Numbered from the stretch's first letter, positions 52,539 to 60,812 are shown. The stretch is DNA of 64,000 nucleotides from G016234445 sp964438865 (GCA_964438865.1 CAYTMI010000005.1:124001-188000); one strand, 5' to 3'. Notes: generated by a model from the sequence alone, not told the origin. Numbers and translations: made by a program.

Positions 52539-53570
52539 GTGCGATTTATGTATGGCAGCCTCGGGGACTTGACCTCACTGGAGATCTGCGCCGGCGCCGG
52601 CGGCCAAGCGCTTGGACTCGAAGTGGCTGGCTTCCGGCACCTTGCGTTGGTAGAGATCGACGCGGATGCATGCCGTACCCTGTCGCTCAATCGACCCGAA
52701 TGGAACGTCATCAACCACGACCTGAGGGAGTTCTCGGCGTCGGCGTTTGAAGGGGTAGACTTGGTGGCCGGAGGGGTTCCATGCCCACCGTTCTCGAGGG
52801 CCGGTTTGAAACTGGGCGAGCTGGACGAGCGGGATCTATTCCCGGTCGCCCTCCGGCTGGTCGAGGAGTGCCGTCCGCGGGCTGTCATGCTGGAAAATGT
52901 GAAGGGCCTGCTCTCTCCGTCTTTCGGAGAGTACCGGATGCGCATTGACGAGCGCTTCCACCAACTTGGATACAGGTCCAGATGGAAACTGATTCGGGCC
53001 TGTGATTTCGGTGTTCCGCAGCTGCGCCCAAGAGTGGTCTGCGTCGCCCTAAGACACGAACTGGCTGAGGCGTTCGAGTGGCCCGTCCCCGCCTGCGTCG
53101 CTCCCCCGACTGTCGGGGAAGCGCTTCGGGATCTCATGGCGGCCGGCGGATGGGAAGGCGCTGACGCGTGGGCCGCGCAGGCCAACAGAATCGCGCCGAC
53201 CCTGGTCGGGGGCTCGAAGAAACACGGCGGGCCGGATCTGGGCCCAACACAGGCGCGGCGCGCCTGGGCGGAGCTCGGCGTGGACGGATTGGGAATTGCC
53301 GCCGCTCCTCCCCATCAAGGGTTCTCCGGCGCGCCTAAGCTGACAGTCCCCATGGCAGCCCGCATCCAAGGATTCCCCGAGAGCTGGCATATCCACGGCA
53401 AGAAGACGTCGGCATACCGCCAGGTCGGGAACGCCCTTCCACCCCCGGTTGCGCACGGGATCGGGCTGGCCATCCGAGCGGCGTTGCTCGCAGACGTGGC
53501 ATATCCTGACTACGAGGTGGCTGAGTGGCACGAGGCCCGGCAGCTAGAGATAAGCTTCGCGAGTACCTAG
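52539..53570 (+). CDS. DNA cytosine-5 methyltransferase
   Basis: 343 residues. Motif I LEICAGAGGQALGLEVAGF, motif IV GGVPCPPFSRAG with the catalytic Cys, motif VI MLENVKGLL, motif VIII DFGVPQLRPRVV and the C-terminal QVGNALPPPVAHGI are all present, so it should be active. It probably protects the host from the HNH nuclease encoded next. GTG 52539 or ATG 52548 starts it. The upstream region is AT-richer than the neighbourhood. The HNH gene overlaps its end by 46 bp. Confidence 0.93.
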   Translation: MRFMYGSLGDLTSLEICAGAGGQALGLEVAGFRHLALVEIDADACRTLSLNRPEWNVINHDLREFSASAFEGVDLVAGGVPCPPFSRAGLKLGELDERDLFPVALRLVEECRPRAVMLENVKGLLSPSFGEYRMRIDERFHQLGYRSRWKLIRACDFGVPQLRPRVVCVALRHELAEAFEWPVPACVAPPTVGEALRDLMAAGGWEGADAWAAQANRIAPTLVGGSKKHGGPDLGPTQARRAWAELGVDGLGIAAAPPHQGFSGAPKLTVPMAARIQGFPESWHIHGKKTSAYRQVGNALPPPVAHGIGLAIRAALLADVAYPDYEVAEWHEARQLEISFAST

Positions 53571-54109
53571 CCCAGCACGTGGGAGAAGTGCTCGACTCCG
53601 ATACGCTGCGGGCGGTGGGGGGAATCAGCGAGTGGGCCCGCCGGGTCCGGGAACTCCGCGACCAGTTCGGAATGGACATCGTGACCCACAACGATCGAAG
53701 TGACCTGAAGCCGGGGCAATACGTACTCAGGAGTCTCACGCCGCAGCCGGCATTTGACCGCGGGATCAGCAAGGAAGTCCGTGCGCTCGTCCTCGACCGG
53801 AACGGGTTCACATGCCAGATGTGTGGCGCGGTGGCGGGTGAACCACACCCGTACGACGCAAGTCGCAAGACGCGGCTCCACATCGGTCACATCGCGGACA
53901 AGTCACTCGGCGGAACTGACGATCCATCCAACCTGCGGGCTCTTTGCTCCGTCTGCAACGAGGGTGCCGCCAACCTCACGACGGATCGGCCAAGCGCAGC
54001 CAAGCTGCTGGTGCAGATTAGACGGGCGCAGGTCGCGGACCAGCTTGCCGTCCTGGAATGGCTCGCACAGAAGTTCCCCCAGCAGACAAAGCGCGCGCTT
54101 GAAAAGTAG
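53525..54109 (+). CDS. HNH restriction endonuclease
   Basis: 194 residues. An N-terminal winged-helix-like part (REYLAQHVGEVLDSDTLRAV ... RRVRELRDQFGMDI) precedes an HNH nuclease domain: RNGFTCQMCGAVAG, LHIGHIADKSLGGTDDPSNL, RALCSVCNEG with zinc Cys pairs and the HNH His. It overlaps the methyltransferase gene and precedes vsr, forming a type II restriction module. The recognition sequence cannot be told. Confidence 0.9.
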   Translation: MARGPAARDKLREYLAQHVGEVLDSDTLRAVGGISEWARRVRELRDQFGMDIVTHNDRSDLKPGQYVLRSLTPQPAFDRGISKEVRALVLDRNGFTCQMCGAVAGEPHPYDASRKTRLHIGHIADKSLGGTDDPSNLRALCSVCNEGAANLTTDRPSAAKLLVQIRRAQVADQLAVLEWLAQKFPQQTKRALEK

Positions 54110-54119
54110 CTGAGCCGCT

Positions 54120-54536
54120 ATGACGGACTCCCTCACCTCGGAACGCCGCAGTGACAACATGGCGCGTATCCGTTCGCGGAACACGGCGCCGGAAATCGCC
54201 GTTCGGAAACTCCTCCACCGCCTGGGCTACAGGTTCCGGCTTCACGGCTCCGACTTGCCCGGTAAGCCGGATATCGTGTTCCGAGGAAGGCGGAAAGTGG
54301 TCTTCGTCCACGGCTGCTTCTGGCACCAACACCCGGAGTGCCGCGAGGGACGGCTACCGGGCACGAACGTGGGATACTGGGCACCGAAGCTCCGGCGGAA
54401 CGTGGAACGGGACAAGCAGGCCCAAGAAGCACTGGCCGCCGCCGGCTGGGACGTGCTTCTGCTCTGGGAGTGTCAGGTCCCCGACGAAGACGCCCTCACC
54501 CTTGCGCTGCGGTCGTTCTTGGATCCTCGGGGGTAA
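54120..54536 (+). CDS. vsr: very short patch repair endonuclease
   Basis: 138 residues. SDNMARIRSRNTAPEIAVRK, LLHRLGYRFRLH, LPGKPDIVF, VVFVHGCFWHQHPEC and AAGWDVLLLWECQV are diagnostic of Vsr. It nicks T:G mismatches that arise when 5-methylcytosine deaminates, so it belongs with the methyltransferase at 52539. Full length. Starts 10 bp after the HNH stop. Confidence 0.95.
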   Translation: MTDSLTSERRSDNMARIRSRNTAPEIAVRKLLHRLGYRFRLHGSDLPGKPDIVFRGRRKVVFVHGCFWHQHPECREGRLPGTNVGYWAPKLRRNVERDKQAQEALAAAGWDVLLLWECQVPDEDALTLALRSFLDPRG

Positions 54537-54540
54537 CTCA

Positions 54541-54582
54541 GGCCCTCGGCCCTCGGCCCTCGGCCCTCGGCCCTCGGCCCTC
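54541..54582. repeat. six tandem copies of a 7-bp unit
   Basis: GGCCCTC repeated six times between vsr and the acyl-CoA dehydrogenase gene. Similar low-complexity runs occur in other gaps: 51700-51765, 55837-55900 and 61295-61335. Confidence 0.9.
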
Positions 54583-54630
54583 GGCTCCGGTATCATGGCG
54601 GGCGCAGATTGCGGGATGGGGGACTGGGGC

Positions 54631-55833
54631 ATGGACTACAAGGACACGGCCGAACAGGCGGGCTTCCGGCGGGAGGTTCGCAGCCTCATCGAAACGCGGC
54701 TGCCGGCGCGGTACCGGGAGATGGCGGAGCGGGGCGGCCCGGGGGAACGCGCCTGGGAGTTCGACCGCAAGTCACCGGACCCGGCGGCCCGCGACGCAGC
54801 GACCGCATGGCACGGCGCCCTCGCCGAACGCGGTTGGGTGGCGCCCCACTGGCCGACGGAGTACGGGGGAGCGGGCCTGACGGCGATGGAGCAGTTCATC
54901 CTCAACCAGGAGATCGCGCGGTCGGGGGCGCCGCACGTGGGCGGTTCGGGGCTGGCGATGCTCGGCCCGACGATCATCATGCACGGGAGCGAGGCCCAGA
55001 AGCAGAAGTACCTGCGGCCGATCCTCGACGGGCAAGTGACCTGGGTACAGGGGTATTCGGAGCCGGGCGCGGGGTCTGACCTGGCTGCGCTGCAAACGCG
55101 GGCGGTCCGCGATGGGGACGACTTCGTGATCAACGGGCAGAAGATCTGGACCTCGGGCGCGCACGCTGCCGACGCGATCTTCGCGCTCGTGCGGACGGAC
55201 CCGGAGGCGCCGAAGCACCGGGGGATCTCGTTCATCCTGATCGAAGACATCCATGCGCCGGGGATCACGGTGCGGCCGCTTATCGACATGGGCGGGCGGC
55301 ATTACTTCAACGAGGTCTTCTTCGAAGACGTGCGGGTGCCGGTGGCGAACCTGGTGGGCGAAATGAACCGCGGCTGGTACGTGGGCATGACCCTGCTGGA
55401 CTTCGAACGGTCTAACATCGGGGGCGCCGTGGGGGCGCGGCGAAGCCTCGAACGGCTGCTGGCGGTCATCCGGGCCGACCCGGGACTGCGGGCGCGGGTG
55501 AACGCCTCGCCGGTGCGGCACGAAATCGCCCAGCGCTTCATCGAGACGGAGGTGATGTACCAGTTCTCGCTGCGGGTCATCTCCATCCAGAACCGGGGGC
55601 AGTTGCCGAACGACGAGGCTTCGATGTCGAAGCTCTACAACTCGGAGCTTTCGCAGCGGATCGCGCAGACGGCGATGCAGGCGATGGGCCTCCGCGGGAA
55701 CCTGCTGGAAGGGGACGAAAGCTCGGCGGCGAGGATGTACATCGGCACGGTGCCGGCGACGATCCGCGGGGGGACATCGGAAGTGCAGCGCGGGGTGATC
55801 GCGACGCGCGGCCTGGGCCTTCCGAGGGGATAG
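54631..55833 (+). CDS. acyl-CoA dehydrogenase
   Basis: 400 residues of the FAD acyl-CoA dehydrogenase family: WVAPHWPTEYGGAGLTAMEQ, VQGYSEPGAGSDLAALQTRA, FVINGQKIWTSGAHAADAIF and the C-terminal helix bundle ending IRGGTSEVQRGVIATRGLGL. This is the long-chain/terpenoid-type subgroup with an insertion; the usual catalytic Glu site is not obvious by eye. ATG 54631; an upstream ATG 54595 is possible. It lies within the segment bounded by inverted repeats. Confidence 0.9.
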   Translation: MDYKDTAEQAGFRREVRSLIETRLPARYREMAERGGPGERAWEFDRKSPDPAARDAATAWHGALAERGWVAPHWPTEYGGAGLTAMEQFILNQEIARSGAPHVGGSGLAMLGPTIIMHGSEAQKQKYLRPILDGQVTWVQGYSEPGAGSDLAALQTRAVRDGDDFVINGQKIWTSGAHAADAIFALVRTDPEAPKHRGISFILIEDIHAPGITVRPLIDMGGRHYFNEVFFEDVRVPVANLVGEMNRGWYVGMTLLDFERSNIGGAVGARRSLERLLAVIRADPGLRARVNASPVRHEIAQRFIETEVMYQFSLRVISIQNRGQLPNDEASMSKLYNSELSQRIAQTAMQAMGLRGNLLEGDESSAARMYIGTVPATIRGGTSEVQRGVIATRGLGLPRG

Positions 55834-56056
55834 GGGGCGGGGGTCAGGGATCGGGGATCGGGGACAGGGGTCGGGGACAGGGGTCGGGGATCGGGCAGCG
55901 CCGCCACTGGGGCGCCATTCGCGGGAGGTGCTGGCGGAGTGTGGCTCCGGGGACAGGAGGTCGCGGCGCTGGTGGGCGCGGGGTGGTGTCACGGGGCGGG
56001 GGAGGATGACGGACGACAGGGCTACGGTGGCGCTTCGCGAGGGGGATTCGCGGCAG

Positions 56057-56115
56057 GCGGTGCGGCCACAGTGGGCCGCGGCTACCTGATCCCTGGCCCC
56101 TGACCCCTGACCCCC
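56057..56115 (-). repeat. dispersed repeat, right inverted copy
   Basis: Inverted counterpart of 51741-51799: the core (56057-56086) is followed by the complementary G-rich run. The gap 55834-56115 is otherwise low complexity, with GGGGTC/GGGATC steps, and has no gene. Confidence 0.8.
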
Positions 56116-56847
56116 CTACCCCTTGCGGCGGTGGGCGAGTTCGGTTTCGAGGTCGACCTCGTGGGGGGAGCTTTCGAAGGTGCGGCTGAAGTGGTAGACG
56201 AAGGCTTCCAGGACTTCGGTGAAGGGGATGGCCTTGCCCACTTCGGCGGCCATGCTGGTCATTTCGACATCGGCGAGGCCGCAGGGGTTGATGAGGTCGA
56301 AATGGCTCATGTCGGGGTCGATGTTGAGGGCGATGCCGTGCATGGTGACCCAGCGGCGGACGTTGAGCCCGAGTGAGGCGATCTTGCGGCCTGCGACCCA
56401 GACGCCGCGGCCGCCGGGCTGCTGTTCGCCGCGGATGCCCCAGTCGGCGAGGACGCCGATGACGGTGGATTCGAGGCCAGACACGTAGTCGAGAACGGAG
56501 CAGTCCCAGCCTCTGAGATCGATGATGCCGTAGGCGACGAGTTGGCCAGGGCCATGGTAGGTTATGTCGCCGCCGCGTTCGGTCTGGACGATGCCGATGC
56601 CGTAGTTGCGGACGGTGTCTTCGGGGACGCGAAGGTCGGGGACGGGGTGGCCGCGGCCGAGGGTGATGACGGGCCGGTGTTCGGTCAGGAGGAGGGAATC
56701 GACCCCACCGCCTTCGCGCCGCTGGGCCTGGAGACGCTGCTGGAGCCGGTGGACGTCGGCATAGTTGGTGGTGCCGAGGTCGTAGACGTAGACGGCGCGG
56801 CTCTCGGCCTGGCCGGGACTGGTTTCGAATGAGAGTGCCGCTGACAT
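56116..56847 (-). CDS. lipB: octanoyltransferase
   Basis: 243 residues. It moves octanoyl from acyl carrier protein to lipoyl domains, the first step in protein lipoylation. RGGDITYHGPGQLVAYGIID, GRKIASLGLNVRRWVTMHGI (catalytic Lys) and NPCGLADVEMTSM (catalytic Cys) are intact. ATG 56847 with GGAGG upstream. It is 50 bp downstream of the degenerate E2-like gene on the same strand, a likely operon; lipA is not in the window. Confidence 0.95.
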   Translation of the reverse strand: MSAALSFETSPGQAESRAVYVYDLGTTNYADVHRLQQRLQAQRREGGGVDSLLLTEHRPVITLGRGHPVPDLRVPEDTVRNYGIGIVQTERGGDITYHGPGQLVAYGIIDLRGWDCSVLDYVSGLESTVIGVLADWGIRGEQQPGGRGVWVAGRKIASLGLNVRRWVTMHGIALNIDPDMSHFDLINPCGLADVEMTSMAAEVGKAIPFTEVLEAFVYHFSRTFESSPHEVDLETELAHRRKG

Positions 56848-56897
56848 GGTGTCCTCCGTGTCATGGTGACCGATTGGCGGTGGGCCGTCACGCGTGC

Positions 56898-58454
56898 TCA
56901 GGCGGCGAGCAGCGTCTCGGGCGATTCGAGGAGGTCGCGGAGGGCGGCGAGGAACGTCGCCGCCGCTCCCTCGGAGACTGTGCCGGAGTCGTAGGCGAGG
57001 GTGACCGTGGAGACGGTGACCACCTCGATGCCGTCCGGGCGGAAGGAGGAGACGCGGCGGGGGGCGCCCAGGCTAAGCGCAAGGGCGTTCCCGGGAGCCA
57101 GGGCCGGGACCGAGTCGTCGATGCCGAAGTCGAGGAGGGAGGTGAGGGTCGCGGCGCAGTGGGTGTCGGAGGCGGGCCACGAAGGCACCACGGCGCGGGC
57201 TTCCACGGCATCGCGGAGGTCGCCGCTGGCTGCTTCGGGGAAGAGCTGGACGGTGACGCCATCGGCTTCGAGAGTGCGGAGACCGACGGCCCGGCCGTGC
57301 GCTTCGAGGGCCGGTTGATCGGCGAGGGCACAGGCGAGGGCGCGGAGGACGAGGTCCTCGGTCGTGGGGATGACGCCGTCGGGTGCCCATTCATGGGCGA
57401 GCCGCTCGCGCAGCTTCAGGACATCGCCGAGGGCGACGGTGACGCGCATCGTGAGCGGGGTCGGCGCGGCAGTGGCGGGCGGGGCGTGGAGGACCTCCAG
57501 CGGCTCGGCTGCGACTTCGGCCGCGGCCTCCTCGTCGAACCAGCGGAAGGGCTCTTCAGCGGGCTCCGGGGCGGCATCCTCGCCCAACGGTTCGGGGTGG
57601 ACGATGTGGATGGCGACGGGCTCGGCGGCGTGGGGCTGATCGTCGTCGGTGTAGGGTTCGGCGGCGGTCTCGGTGTCTTCGAACGCCTTCCAGGTGCTGC
57701 TTTCGGCATGGAGCGCGTCGGCGAGCGACAGTTCGGGCTCGTCCTCGGCGGGGGCGACTTCCCACGCAGCCCAGCTGGGCGCGGTTGGGGGGGCCGCGGG
57801 GGCGGCGTCGCCGTCTTCGTCCGGGAGGGCGGCTGCGAACGTGCCTCCTGCAGCTTCGTTCCAGGCGGCCCCGGGGACGTCTTCGGCCGGATCGGGGGCG
57901 AGGGCGGCGGGCGGGTCGACATGGGCATCGGAGGGGGCGGTCGCGGGCCGGGAGTCGGGCCAGGCCTCGGCTTCGGGCGCCCAGTGGAAGGAGGGGCCGT
58001 TCTGCGGCAGGAGCGTCCTCCGGCGGAGGAGCGGCGCAGGGAGGTCGATGACGGGCGCGGGAGGAGCGTCGTCCCAGAGGGGGTTGGGAGCCTCGGACTC
58101 GGCGTCTTCGTGGGGGGCGTCCGCCTGGAGGGGGAAGGGGATGGGCTCAGGCGATGGGAGCGAAAGCTCGGGGGCCGGGGCCGGTTCGGGTTCGAGTTTG
58201 GGTTCGGGCAGGCGCTCGCCGGGGGCGAGGACGAAGGCGACCGGTTCGCCCTCTTCAGGGGCCGGGCCGCCGCCGGTGAAGTGGCGAAGGATGCCGTCGT
58301 CGTCGGCTTCAAGGTCGATGGTGACGTAGCCAGATTCGAGGCAGCAGACGGCCTCGCCGCGGCGGACAGTGGCGCCGTCGGGGTGGTACCACTCGGTGAT
58401 GACGGCAGGCTCGGCGCCGTAGCCGAGCCTGGGGACGAGGACCGGCGAAGCCAT
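56898..58454 (-). CDS. E2-like (2-oxoacid dehydrogenase acyltransferase) protein lacking lipoyl-Lys and catalytic His
   Basis: 518 residues. The N-terminal 80 residues have lipoyl-domain form (PVLVPRLGYGAEPAVITEWY, then GEAVCCLESGYVTIDLEADD), but the lipoylated Lys of the E-x-DK turn is Tyr (ESGYV). A long acidic, Ala/Pro-rich linker (about 95-340) has no clear subunit-binding domain. The C-terminal domain looks like the E2 acyltransferase fold (TTEDLVLRALACALADQPAL ... FLAALRDLLESPETLL), yet the HRVVDG active site reads SGTVSEG without His. So both chemical centres are missing; it may be structural or regulatory. Sits upstream of lipB. No E1 or E3 gene is near. Confidence 0.72.
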   Translation of the reverse strand: MASPVLVPRLGYGAEPAVITEWYHPDGATVRRGEAVCCLESGYVTIDLEADDDGILRHFTGGGPAPEEGEPVAFVLAPGERLPEPKLEPEPAPAPELSLPSPEPIPFPLQADAPHEDAESEAPNPLWDDAPPAPVIDLPAPLLRRRTLLPQNGPSFHWAPEAEAWPDSRPATAPSDAHVDPPAALAPDPAEDVPGAAWNEAAGGTFAAALPDEDGDAAPAAPPTAPSWAAWEVAPAEDEPELSLADALHAESSTWKAFEDTETAAEPYTDDDQPHAAEPVAIHIVHPEPLGEDAAPEPAEEPFRWFDEEAAAEVAAEPLEVLHAPPATAAPTPLTMRVTVALGDVLKLRERLAHEWAPDGVIPTTEDLVLRALACALADQPALEAHGRAVGLRTLEADGVTVQLFPEAASGDLRDAVEARAVVPSWPASDTHCAATLTSLLDFGIDDSVPALAPGNALALSLGAPRRVSSFRPDGIEVVTVSTVTLAYDSGTVSEGAAATFLAALRDLLESPETLLAA

Positions 58455-58564
58455 TGAACACTCCAGGGGTAGCGGGCAGCGCCGGGAGCACACCCTCCCG
58501 GCGCCGGCCTCTAACAGAAAAGACGGCTGACATGTGGTGGTGGGGCAGCGTCAGGCGGGTGACG

Positions 58565-58602
58565 GTTGGTGGACGGACGGTTTCGGCGGCCGTCCATCCA
58601 AC
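58565..58602. terminator. imperfect hairpin, possible terminator
   Basis: GTTGGTGGACGG (58565-58576) pairs with CCGTCCATCCAAC (58590-58602) with one bulge. It lies between a crotonase remnant and the E2-like gene on the minus strand. Confidence 0.5.
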
Positions 58603-58615
58603 GATCACCGGCGGG

Positions 58616-58693
58616 CTAGCGGCCGCGGAAGACGGGGTCGCGCTTTTCGAGGAAGGAGAGGCAGCCTTTGCGGGCGTCTTCGGAGCAGAGAGC
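58616..58693 (-). pseudogene. 3' remnant of an enoyl-CoA hydratase gene
   Basis: About 25 codons before TAG (58616-58618) read SEDARKGCLSFLEKRDPVFRGR, the usual C-terminus of enoyl-CoA hydratases (SEDAREGVxAFLEKRxPxFxGR). Nothing upstream continues the gene: the cysteine synthase starts 33 bp away on the other strand. A deletion or replacement has left only the tail. Confidence 0.65.
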
Positions 58694-58725
58694 CGCCTGC
58701 CGGGAGCGGGGAGTAGACTGGCCCT

Positions 58726-59676
58726 GTGAGGACGTTTGCGGGCGTGGCGGAGATGGTCGGGGGGACGCCGCTGGTGGAGCTGCAGGGGCTTGCGCTGAAG
58801 CCGGGAGTACGGCTTTTCGCCAAGCTGGAATCGCAGAACCCGACCGGGAGCATCAAGGACCGGGTGGTGTTGCGGATTCTCCAGCGGGCGAAGGAGAGCG
58901 GGGCGCTGGCCCCGGGGCAGCGGGTGGTTGAGGCTTCGACGGGGAACACGGGCGTTTCGCTGGCGATGTTCGGGCGGCTGCTGGGGCACCCGGTGGACGT
59001 GTGCGTGCCGGAGAGCGTTTACCCGGAGATCGAGCAGTTGCTGGCGGTCTACGGGGCGCGGGTGCGGCGGGTGCCACGCCAGGCCGGGATCAAGACGGCG
59101 ATCGAAGTCGCACAGGCGGTGGCGGAGCAGGAGGGCGCCTACCTCTTGAACCAGTTCGGGAGCCAGGAGAACGTCCGCGCCCACTACGAAGGGACCGGGG
59201 CGGAGATCCTCGCGGACCTGGACCGGGTGGACGTCTTCGTGGCCGGGATCGGCACGGGCGGGACCATCACCGGCGTTGGGCGGCGGCTCAAGGAAGCGAA
59301 CCCGCAGTGCCACGTGCTCGGCGTCGAGCCGCGGCTTGGCGTGCATGTCCAGGGGCTGAAGTCGCTGGAAGACGGTTTCATCCCGCCGGTGCTGGACGAA
59401 AGCGTGCTCGACGGGAAGATCATCGTGGGGAACCGGCACGCGTTTTCCCATGCGCGGCGGGCGATGCTGGCGGCCGGTCTCTTCGGCGGGATCAGCAGCG
59501 GGGCGGCGTTGCACGCGGCGATGCGGGCGGCCAGCCGGATCGAGCGCGGGAACATCGTGATGATCTCGGCCGACGCGGGCTGGAAGTACCTCGGCACCGA
59601 CCTCTGGGAGGCGGACGACGAGGACCCGGCGATCGAAGCGCACGAAGACCCGCTGGACGACGTGCTCTGGTGGTAG
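58726..59676 (+). CDS. cysteine synthase family PLP enzyme
   Basis: 316 residues. KLESQNPTGSIKDRVVLRIL holds the PLP Lys, EASTGNTGVSLAMFGRLLGH the substrate loop, VAGIGTGGTITGVGRRLKEA the phosphate loop and GISSGAALHAA a C-terminal motif. It makes cysteine from O-acetylserine (or a similar activated serine) and sulfide, or acts as a cystathionine beta-synthase; CysK and CysM types cannot be told apart here. GTG 58726 lies 6 bp after TAGACT, so leaderless. The acidic C-terminus (EADDEDPAIEAHEDPLDD) is unusual. Confidence 0.93.
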   Translation: MRTFAGVAEMVGGTPLVELQGLALKPGVRLFAKLESQNPTGSIKDRVVLRILQRAKESGALAPGQRVVEASTGNTGVSLAMFGRLLGHPVDVCVPESVYPEIEQLLAVYGARVRRVPRQAGIKTAIEVAQAVAEQEGAYLLNQFGSQENVRAHYEGTGAEILADLDRVDVFVAGIGTGGTITGVGRRLKEANPQCHVLGVEPRLGVHVQGLKSLEDGFIPPVLDESVLDGKIIVGNRHAFSHARRAMLAAGLFGGISSGAALHAAMRAASRIERGNIVMISADAGWKYLGTDLWEADDEDPAIEAHEDPLDDVLWW

Positions 59677-59683
59677 GCGCTGT

Positions 59684-59731
59684 GCCCTCACCCCCCAGCC
59701 CCCTCTCCCGACTTCGCGGGAGAGGGGGAGC
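59684..59731. repeat. 48-bp intergenic hairpin repeat, copy B
   Basis: Inverted relative of 10479-10523. The 12-bp stem (59699-59710 with 59717-59728) has an ACTTCG loop. It begins 8 bp after the cysteine synthase stop, where it may end transcription. The gap to 59900 shows no gene. Confidence 0.75.
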
Positions 59732-59900
59732 AAACGCGCTCGGTGGAGTGTCCGAACGGTCGCCGAGCTTCCTCCGCGAGCACCAACGAGGCCAGGGGGG
59801 ACAGCGTTTTGGGGTCGAAGGGCGCTGACAAACAGGGAGCCCGGGAGCTACGGTGAAAGGTGCTCCGGCCGGTGTCGACCGCCGGGGGAGGAGGCAGACG

Positions 59901-60119
59901 ATGGCAGTCGATCGGTTTGGGGAAGACGTGCGAACGGCGGTCGAGCAGCGGCGGATCGAATACGACGTCTATTCCCGGGGCGAAAACGCGGACCCGGAGG
60001 GATTCGTCGAGCGGATGCGGGAACTGCTGGAAGAGATGCGGCAGCAGCGTGAGCCCGACGCGGTGCAGGTGGAGGCGCTGCAGGAGTTCCTGCGCGAGGT
60101 GGACGAAGCGGGGGCGTGA
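59901..60119 (+). CDS. small helical protein of unknown function
   Basis: 72 residues from ATG 59901 with a strong GGAGGAGG site. The sequence is highly charged and helical (RTAVEQRRIEYDVYSRGENA, FVERMRELLEEMRQQREPDA), ending acidic. No named family known to me. Probably cytoplasmic; convergent with the methyltransferase gene. Confidence 0.6.
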   Translation: MAVDRFGEDVRTAVEQRRIEYDVYSRGENADPEGFVERMRELLEEMRQQREPDAVQVEALQEFLREVDEAGA

Positions 60120-60128
60120 CGGGGAAGC

Positions 60129-60812
60129 TTACTCGCCTACCGGTTCGGGCTGTTCGTGTTCGTGGTGCAGGGGCACGGGCGAGCGGCGGAGCAAGACCCC
60201 GATGCGCGGGATGGGCGGGAGGAAGAATGGCCCGGCGTTGACCAGGTTGATCTGGTCGAAGCCGCATTCGGTGAGGAGTGCGGCCATCCGGCCCCAGCCT
60301 CGGAGGTCGACCGCCGCACACCCGCCCGAGAGCAACCGGCGGTGGAGCTTTTCGAGCCAGTCGGCCTTCACCGGGGCCACCTCCATCAGGAGCGCAGACC
60401 CGCCGGGGGCGAGGACGCGGGAGATCTCGGTGGCGAAGTTGTGGACGACGTCGTCTTCGAAGCGGCGGATGAAATAGAGCGAGGTGATGACGTCGATCGA
60501 GCCGTCGGCGAAGGGCAGTTGTTCGGGCCAGCCGACGAAGTCAACGGGGCCAGGGCCGGCGACGATGTCCATGCAGACCGGGGGCTCTTCAAGCCCGGCG
60601 CGGTCAGCGAGAAGGTGGGCGTAGGCGGCGGTGCCACAGCCGATGTCGACGTAGCGGCGGCCGGGGGCGAGGTCGACGAGGGAGATGATCCGGGCGGCGC
60701 GGGGGGTGATGGCGGCCATCCCGGCCTGGGAGTTGATGGCCCGGGCGAGGGTCGCGAACTGGCCGTTGACCCATTCGAAGCGAGCCTGCCGGGTGCCCCG
60801 GCGCCGGCGCAT
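60129..60812 (-). CDS. SAM-dependent methyltransferase (class I)
   Basis: 227 residues. YVDIGCGTAAYAHLLADRAG is the SAM-binding motif I; GPVDFVGWPEQLPFADGSID and ISRVLAPGGSALLMEVAPVK are later class I strands. Substrate unknown. Its ATG overlaps the stop of the 140-residue gene (TGATG), so the two are coupled and may work together. The open frame upstream of the ATG is a shadow of that gene. Confidence 0.85.
   Translation of the reverse strand: MRRRRGTRQARFEWVNGQFATLARAINSQAGMAAITPRAARIISLVDLAPGRRYVDIGCGTAAYAHLLADRAGLEEPPVCMDIVAGPGPVDFVGWPEQLPFADGSIDVITSLYFIRRFEDDVVHNFATEISRVLAPGGSALLMEVAPVKADWLEKLHRRLLSGGCAAVDLRGWGRMAALLTECGFDQINLVNAGPFFLPPIPRIGVLLRRSPVPLHHEHEQPEPVGE

Noticed and set aside
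52358..53185. Upstream extension of the zinc-motif protein
   Set aside because: This part is purely antisense to the cytosine methyltransferase, whose motifs are complete.
56829..58457. Gly/Val/Arg-rich plus-strand frame opposite lipB and the E2-like gene
   Set aside because: Antisense shadow of an Ala/Pro-rich gene; composition explained by codon complement.
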